Assembly: GCA_021848165.1 (NCBI GenBank)
Contig: JAJZMW010000061.1
Coordinates: forward strand, 1 to 17,352
Direction of reading: 5' to 3'
Source of the DNA: Thermoplasmata archaeon
Lineage (GTDB): Archaea > Thermoplasmatota > Thermoplasmata > Lutacidiplasmatales > UBA184
DNA: 17,352 bases
A program made the translations under genes and the position numbers. Positions 14,616-17,352 of the stretch are shown here, piece after piece. The notes below the pieces were generated by a model. It was given only the letters and a program-made list of their open reading frames with translations. It had not been told where the DNA came from and made no database searches. Numbering within the stretch: position 1 is the first letter of the stretch; every line of letters starts with the position of its first letter.

Positions 14616-16424
14616 ATGCCTCCCGAACCCCCCCGCCGAAGTTCCCCCTTCCCCTCGGCGAGCTCCGTCGACTGGAGGACCCCGGCCGAGCGGGCCGAGT
14701 ATCGCACGACCCCCGACTACGCCGAAACGATCGCGTTCCTCGAGCGCCTGGTCGCCGGGCACCCGGCGACCCTCCGTCTCGAACCGTTCGGAACGACGGG
14801 CGAAGGGCGCACCCTATGGACCGTCATCGCATCGCGGGACGGGGAGTTCGACCCCGCGCGGATCCACGCCGCGGGGCGCGTCGTCCTGCTCGTACAAAAC
14901 TCGATCCACAGCGGAGAGATGGACGGGAAGGACGCGTGCCTCGCGTTGCTCCGGGACCTGGTCGAGCGTCCCGAGCTGGGCGGACTTCCCTCCCACGTCG
15001 TCCTGGTGGTGGTTCCCGTCTACAACGCGGACGGGCACGAGCGACGGTCGCCGTTCCATCGGATCAACCAGACCGGTCCCGAAGCGATGGGCTGGCGCGG
15101 GAACGGGACGAACCTCAACCTGAATCGCGACTACCTCAAGGCCGACGCCCCCGAAACCCGCGCGTTCCTGCGGTTGTTCCACCGATGGCTCCCCGACTTC
15201 TTCGTGGACAACCACGTGACCGACGGCGCGGACATGGCCTACGAGGTCACGTTCGCGTTGGACGCCACGCCGGACGTCGACCCCGATCTCGGCGCATGGA
15301 TCGGCGGGGTGGTCCCGGAACTCGTGGCGGGCCTCGAGGCGTCCGGACATCCGACGTTCCCGGATGTCGTGTTCCTCAAGGATGAGACCGACCCCTTGCG
15401 GGGCCTCGCCGCGCACGACAATCCGCCGCGGTTCTCGACCGGCTACACCATCCTCGAGAATCGACCCGGACTCCTGGTGGAACTTCACATGCTCAAGGAG
15501 TATCGGATCCGGGTCCGGGCGAACTACGACCTTCTTCGCGTGCTCCTCCAGCTCCTCGAGCGGGACGCCGCTACCCTGATCTCGTTGAACCGCACGGCGG
15601 ACGACCGCGCCTCGAGGCTCGGCCGCGCGGGGGTCCCCGGGCCTCGGTTCCCGCTGATCCTTGAACGCGACGGGACCGCGACCACGGTTCCGTTCCTCGG
15701 CAAGGAGTTCCGTCGTTCGATGAGCGACGTCTCGGGGTCGGTCCAGATCGAGTATCTCGATTCGGTGCGGGAGTGGCGCCTCCCGAAGGACACGGGCGTC
15801 CGCGTGGCCGTCGACGTCGTCCCGCCCGCCGCGTACCTCGTCCCCCCGGCGTGGACCGCGGTCCTCGAGGTCCTATCTGCGCACCAGGTCGAGATGCGGC
15901 GCACGACCGCCGACTGGTCGGGCGTCGTCGAGCGGTACCGTTGCACCGGGATGCGGTGGCCCGCTCGCCCGTTCGAGGGGCGCCACCCGATCCTTCGGGC
16001 CGGCAATGTCGAGCCGGCGATCGGAGAGTTCGGCCGCTGCGAGCTGCGCCGGGAACGGGCGAGCTACCCGGCCGGCTCTTCGGTGGTCGATCTCTCCCAG
16101 CGCCGGGCGAAAGTGGCGATCCACTGGCTGGAGCCCGAAGCCCCGGACTCCGCGTTGCGCTGGGGGTTCTTCGACACGATCTTCGAGCAGAAGGAATCGG
16201 CCGAGGGGTATCTCCTCGAGCCGTTGGCGCGGGGGGCGCTCGCCAGCGACCCGGTGCTCCGCGCCGACTTCCAACGGCGCTTGGTCGACGATCCCGGCTT
16301 CGCCGCCGACGCCGGAGCACGGCTCGCCTTCTTCTACGATCGCTCTCCGTGGGGTCTTGCGAATCGAGTGGGGGAGTATCCGGTCGCGCGCCTCTCGTCG
16401 CTCGAGGGCGTGCCCCTGACGTAG
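14616..16424 (+). CDS. M14-family zinc carboxypeptidase
   Basis: This 602-residue protein is a metallocarboxypeptidase of family M14, which cleaves C-terminal residues from peptides. The zinc ligands are visible: 'IHSGEMDGKDA' gives H98 and E101 (HxxE), and 'FFVDNHVTDG' gives H200. The substrate-carboxylate residues are N160-R161 in 'NLNLNRDY', the catalytic glutamate is E289 in 'GLLVELHMLKEY', and Y277 in 'STGYTI' may be the Tyr248 equivalent. Residues ~300-602 form an additional domain with 'VPPAWTAVLEVLSAHQVEMRR' split over 454-475 and 'ALRWGFFDTIFEQKE' around 514-528. I recall this arrangement in bacterial M14 proteins of about 600 residues. No signal peptide is present, so it appears cytoplasmic. 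The ATG at 14616 has a GAGGA run 8-12 nt upstream. It shares a promoter region with the FMN reductase. Residue positions in the C-terminal part are approximate. Confidence 0.9.
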   Translation: MPPEPPRRSSPFPSASSVDWRTPAERAEYRTTPDYAETIAFLERLVAGHPATLRLEPFGTTGEGRTLWTVIASRDGEFDPARIHAAGRVVLLVQNSIHSGEMDGKDACLALLRDLVERPELGGLPSHVVLVVVPVYNADGHERRSPFHRINQTGPEAMGWRGNGTNLNLNRDYLKADAPETRAFLRLFHRWLPDFFVDNHVTDGADMAYEVTFALDATPDVDPDLGAWIGGVVPELVAGLEASGHPTFPDVVFLKDETDPLRGLAAHDNPPRFSTGYTILENRPGLLVELHMLKEYRIRVRANYDLLRVLLQLLERDAATLISLNRTADDRASRLGRAGVPGPRFPLILERDGTATTVPFLGKEFRRSMSDVSGSVQIEYLDSVREWRLPKDTGVRVAVDVVPPAAYLVPPAWTAVLEVLSAHQVEMRRTTADWSGVVERYRCTGMRWPARPFEGRHPILRAGNVEPAIGEFGRCELRRERASYPAGSSVVDLSQRRAKVAIHWLEPEAPDSALRWGFFDTIFEQKESAEGYLLEPLARGALASDPVLRADFQRRLVDDPGFAADAGARLAFFYDRSPWGLANRVGEYPVARLSSLEGVPLT

Positions 16425-16665
16425 AGAGAGATTCCGAACGGTGCGGTCCCTTCCGGCCCCGCCCGGACCGGGCGCTTCTCGTTCGGGTGCCGCGCTGCCC
16501 TGCGGGCCGGCCGTCGTCTCCGTCCTCCCGGTCGTCCGCCGGGGCGGGTAGGGTGGGTCGGGACAGGCCGTCCCGTCCGATGGGCGCCGTGGCGATCCGA
16601 CGAGGCATCCTTTCGATGGAGTCAAGCTTATCGCGGAGGGGGACCCGGGGGACCTCGGAGTTTGC
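16425..16665. other. Intergenic stretch with two short GC hairpins
   Basis: No gene was recognised here. A perfect 6-bp stem with a 3-nt loop (CGCCCG GAC CGGGCG) lies at 16460-16474, about 36 nt after the M14 stop, and is followed by a pyrimidine-rich run. A second 6-bp stem with a 5-nt loop (CGGGAC ... GTCCCG) is at 16559-16575. Such stems arise easily at this GC content, so a terminator role is only a possibility. Confidence 0.3.
16627..16633 (+). promoter_or_regulatory. Possible TATA-like element before the small membrane protein
   Basis: The sequence CTTATCG, centred about 36 nt before the ATG at 16666, is the only AT-containing island here. It would give a leader of about 10 nt. A GGAG run at 16657-16660 sits 5 nt before the ATG and may aid initiation. 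Confidence 0.3.
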
Positions 16666-17112
16666 ATGGCGATCCCGCCCGCACCCTCGGTCCCCCGCCC
16701 GGCCACGATGACCTCGCCACGGGAGTCGCTCCGGTACTGGGGGGTCCTCGTTCTCGTCTTCTTCGTGATCACCTCCCTTGTCGGCGGGTCGCTGGCGCTC
16801 GAGAGCAGCTACCTCGCCGTCACGCTCGCCAGTCACATCGGGCTCGGAATCGTCACGCTCGTCCTCGCCGGGTACGCGACCTCGGCGATCGGACGGCGGT
16901 ATCGCACCGCCCCGCGGACGGGCGCGGCGTTGAGCGCGGTTTCGGCCCTGTTCGCCGTGATCGCGGGGACGGTCTACCTGACCGCCGGGCAGCCCCTGGG
17001 CGCTCTCTCGGCGATGGAAGTGTTCGCCGGGACCGGGATCGTTGGCGCTCTCCTCATGATCGTCTTCGGGGGCCCCTCGGGCCTGCGCTCGGAGCCGCGC
17101 CCGGTCGCGTAA
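16666..17112 (+). CDS. Small four-helix membrane protein, function unknown
   Basis: This 148-residue protein has four predicted membrane helices: about residues 25-43, 50-70, 85-107 and 117-135. The N-terminus is Pro-rich and the C-terminal tail short. A basic loop 'GRRYRTAPRTG' lies between helices 2 and 3, which by the positive-inside rule would be cytoplasmic. A single histidine (H57, in 'ASHIGLG') begins the second helix. One histidine alone is not enough to argue for haem binding. I do not recognise a named family. An in-frame ATG at 16708 ('MTSPRESLRYWG') is an alternative start just before the first helix; 16666 is preferred for the GGAG run before it. The next gene downstream begins KatG-like, so a link to peroxide or respiratory stress is conceivable but not shown. 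Confidence 0.75.
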   Translation: MAIPPAPSVPRPATMTSPRESLRYWGVLVLVFFVITSLVGGSLALESSYLAVTLASHIGLGIVTLVLAGYATSAIGRRYRTAPRTGAALSAVSALFAVIAGTVYLTAGQPLGALSAMEVFAGTGIVGALLMIVFGGPSGLRSEPRPVA

Positions 17113-17267
17113 GGGCCTTCCCGCTCGGCGGGCCTCCGGCGGCGCCGCGACCGCCTTCCGAGCGCCGTCCCCCGCGTTCCCGCGGGCTCGTCGTCCCCAC
17201 GCCGGCCGATCGGTTGATGTTCCGCGCGGTCCCGGAGCGGTCCGCCGCGCGGACATGCAGATATGTG

Positions 17268-17275
17268 AAATATAC
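17268..17275 (+). promoter_or_regulatory. TATA box of the KatG-like gene
   Basis: The sequence AAATATAC is centred about 26 nt before the ATG at 17297 and is preceded by GTG A, a purine-containing stretch where the TFB-recognition element would lie. It is the strongest archaeal-type box in the window and predicts a leaderless mRNA. Confidence 0.65.
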
Positions 17276-17296
17276 TCGCGCGGCCTGAATCGTTCG

Positions 17297-17352
17297 ATGA
17301 GCGATCCGGAGACAGGCGGCGCGGGGAAGTGCCCGGTGGCGCACGGCGCGAC
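17297..17352 (+). CDS. katG: N-terminal fragment, probable catalase-peroxidase KatG
   Basis: Only the first 18 complete codons lie in the window, and the gene runs off its right edge. The translation starts 'MSDPETGGAG' and continues 'KCPVAHGA'. A short polar N-terminus followed by 'GKCPxxHG' is how many KatG proteins begin, a little before the conserved 'DWWPNQL' segment, which would lie outside this window. KatG is a haem enzyme that removes hydrogen peroxide by catalase and peroxidase reactions. The start is supported by the TATA box 26 nt upstream. With so few residues the call rests on one motif, so another haem or cysteine-containing protein remains possible. Confidence 0.55.
   Translation, partial: MSDPETGGAGKCPVAHGA

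Noticed and set aside
16460..16575. Two 6-bp GC hairpins as terminators
   Set aside because: Stems of this size are common by chance at this GC content, no T-run follows either, and archaeal termination relies mainly on T-rich tracts.
15571..17256. A 561-codon open frame on the minus strand
   Set aside because: It is antisense to the M14 peptidase and the small membrane protein, and is Arg/Pro/Gly-rich with no recognisable domain.
1..17352. CRISPR arrays, insertion sequences and attachment sites
   Set aside because: No regularly spaced direct repeats, transposase motifs or terminal inverted repeats were seen; the only repeats are the protein-level Ig-like units.

Overview
The window reads as a GC-rich archaeal chromosome segment, most likely from a mesophilic, possibly acid-soil Thermoplasmatota lineage of the Lutacidiplasmatales kind; this placement is inference. 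Supporting signs: many genes have an archaeal TATA-like box about 25-28 nt before the start codon (leaderless transcripts), Shine-Dalgarno sequences are mostly absent, GTG starts are frequent, and there is a large secreted thermopsin-family protein with the tandem 'ESGLPxGTxW' repeats common in such archaea. No rRNA, tRNA, CRISPR array or insertion sequence was seen.

Layout. 1-900: a small zinc-ribbon protein (-) and a DUF1801 protein (+). 1174-3255: a phosphate:H+ symporter of the major facilitator superfamily whose C-terminus is a complete DUF47/PhoU-like domain; this is the most striking gene here. 3359-5212: a MscS-type mechanosensitive channel and an uncharacterised protein with a C-terminal zinc ribbon, both on the minus strand. 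5438-6643: a second MFS transporter, convergent with an NADPH-dependent medium-chain oxidoreductase of the CurA/prostaglandin reductase type (6648-7670, -), then a VOC-fold protein (-). 8289-12041: a roughly 1250-residue secreted, membrane-anchored thermopsin/beta-helix/Ig-like surface protein (-). 12125-13770: a two-gene unit of an orphan 107-residue protein and a third MFS transporter (-). 13901-14476: an NAD(P)H-dependent FMN reductase (-), divergent from an M14 metallocarboxypeptidase (14616-16424, +). 16666-17112: a small four-helix membrane protein (+). 17297 to the edge: the first residues of what looks like a KatG catalase-peroxidase.

How the genes may work together (inference): extracellular acid proteolysis by the thermopsin-like protein and trimming by the M14 peptidase suit a peptide-using heterotroph. 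The CurA-like reductase, the FMN reductase and KatG suggest handling of electrophiles and peroxide. The phosphate symporter-DUF47 fusion suggests phosphate uptake with its putative control domain built into one chain. Most genes seem to have their own promoter, so this is a neighbourhood of single genes rather than one operon.
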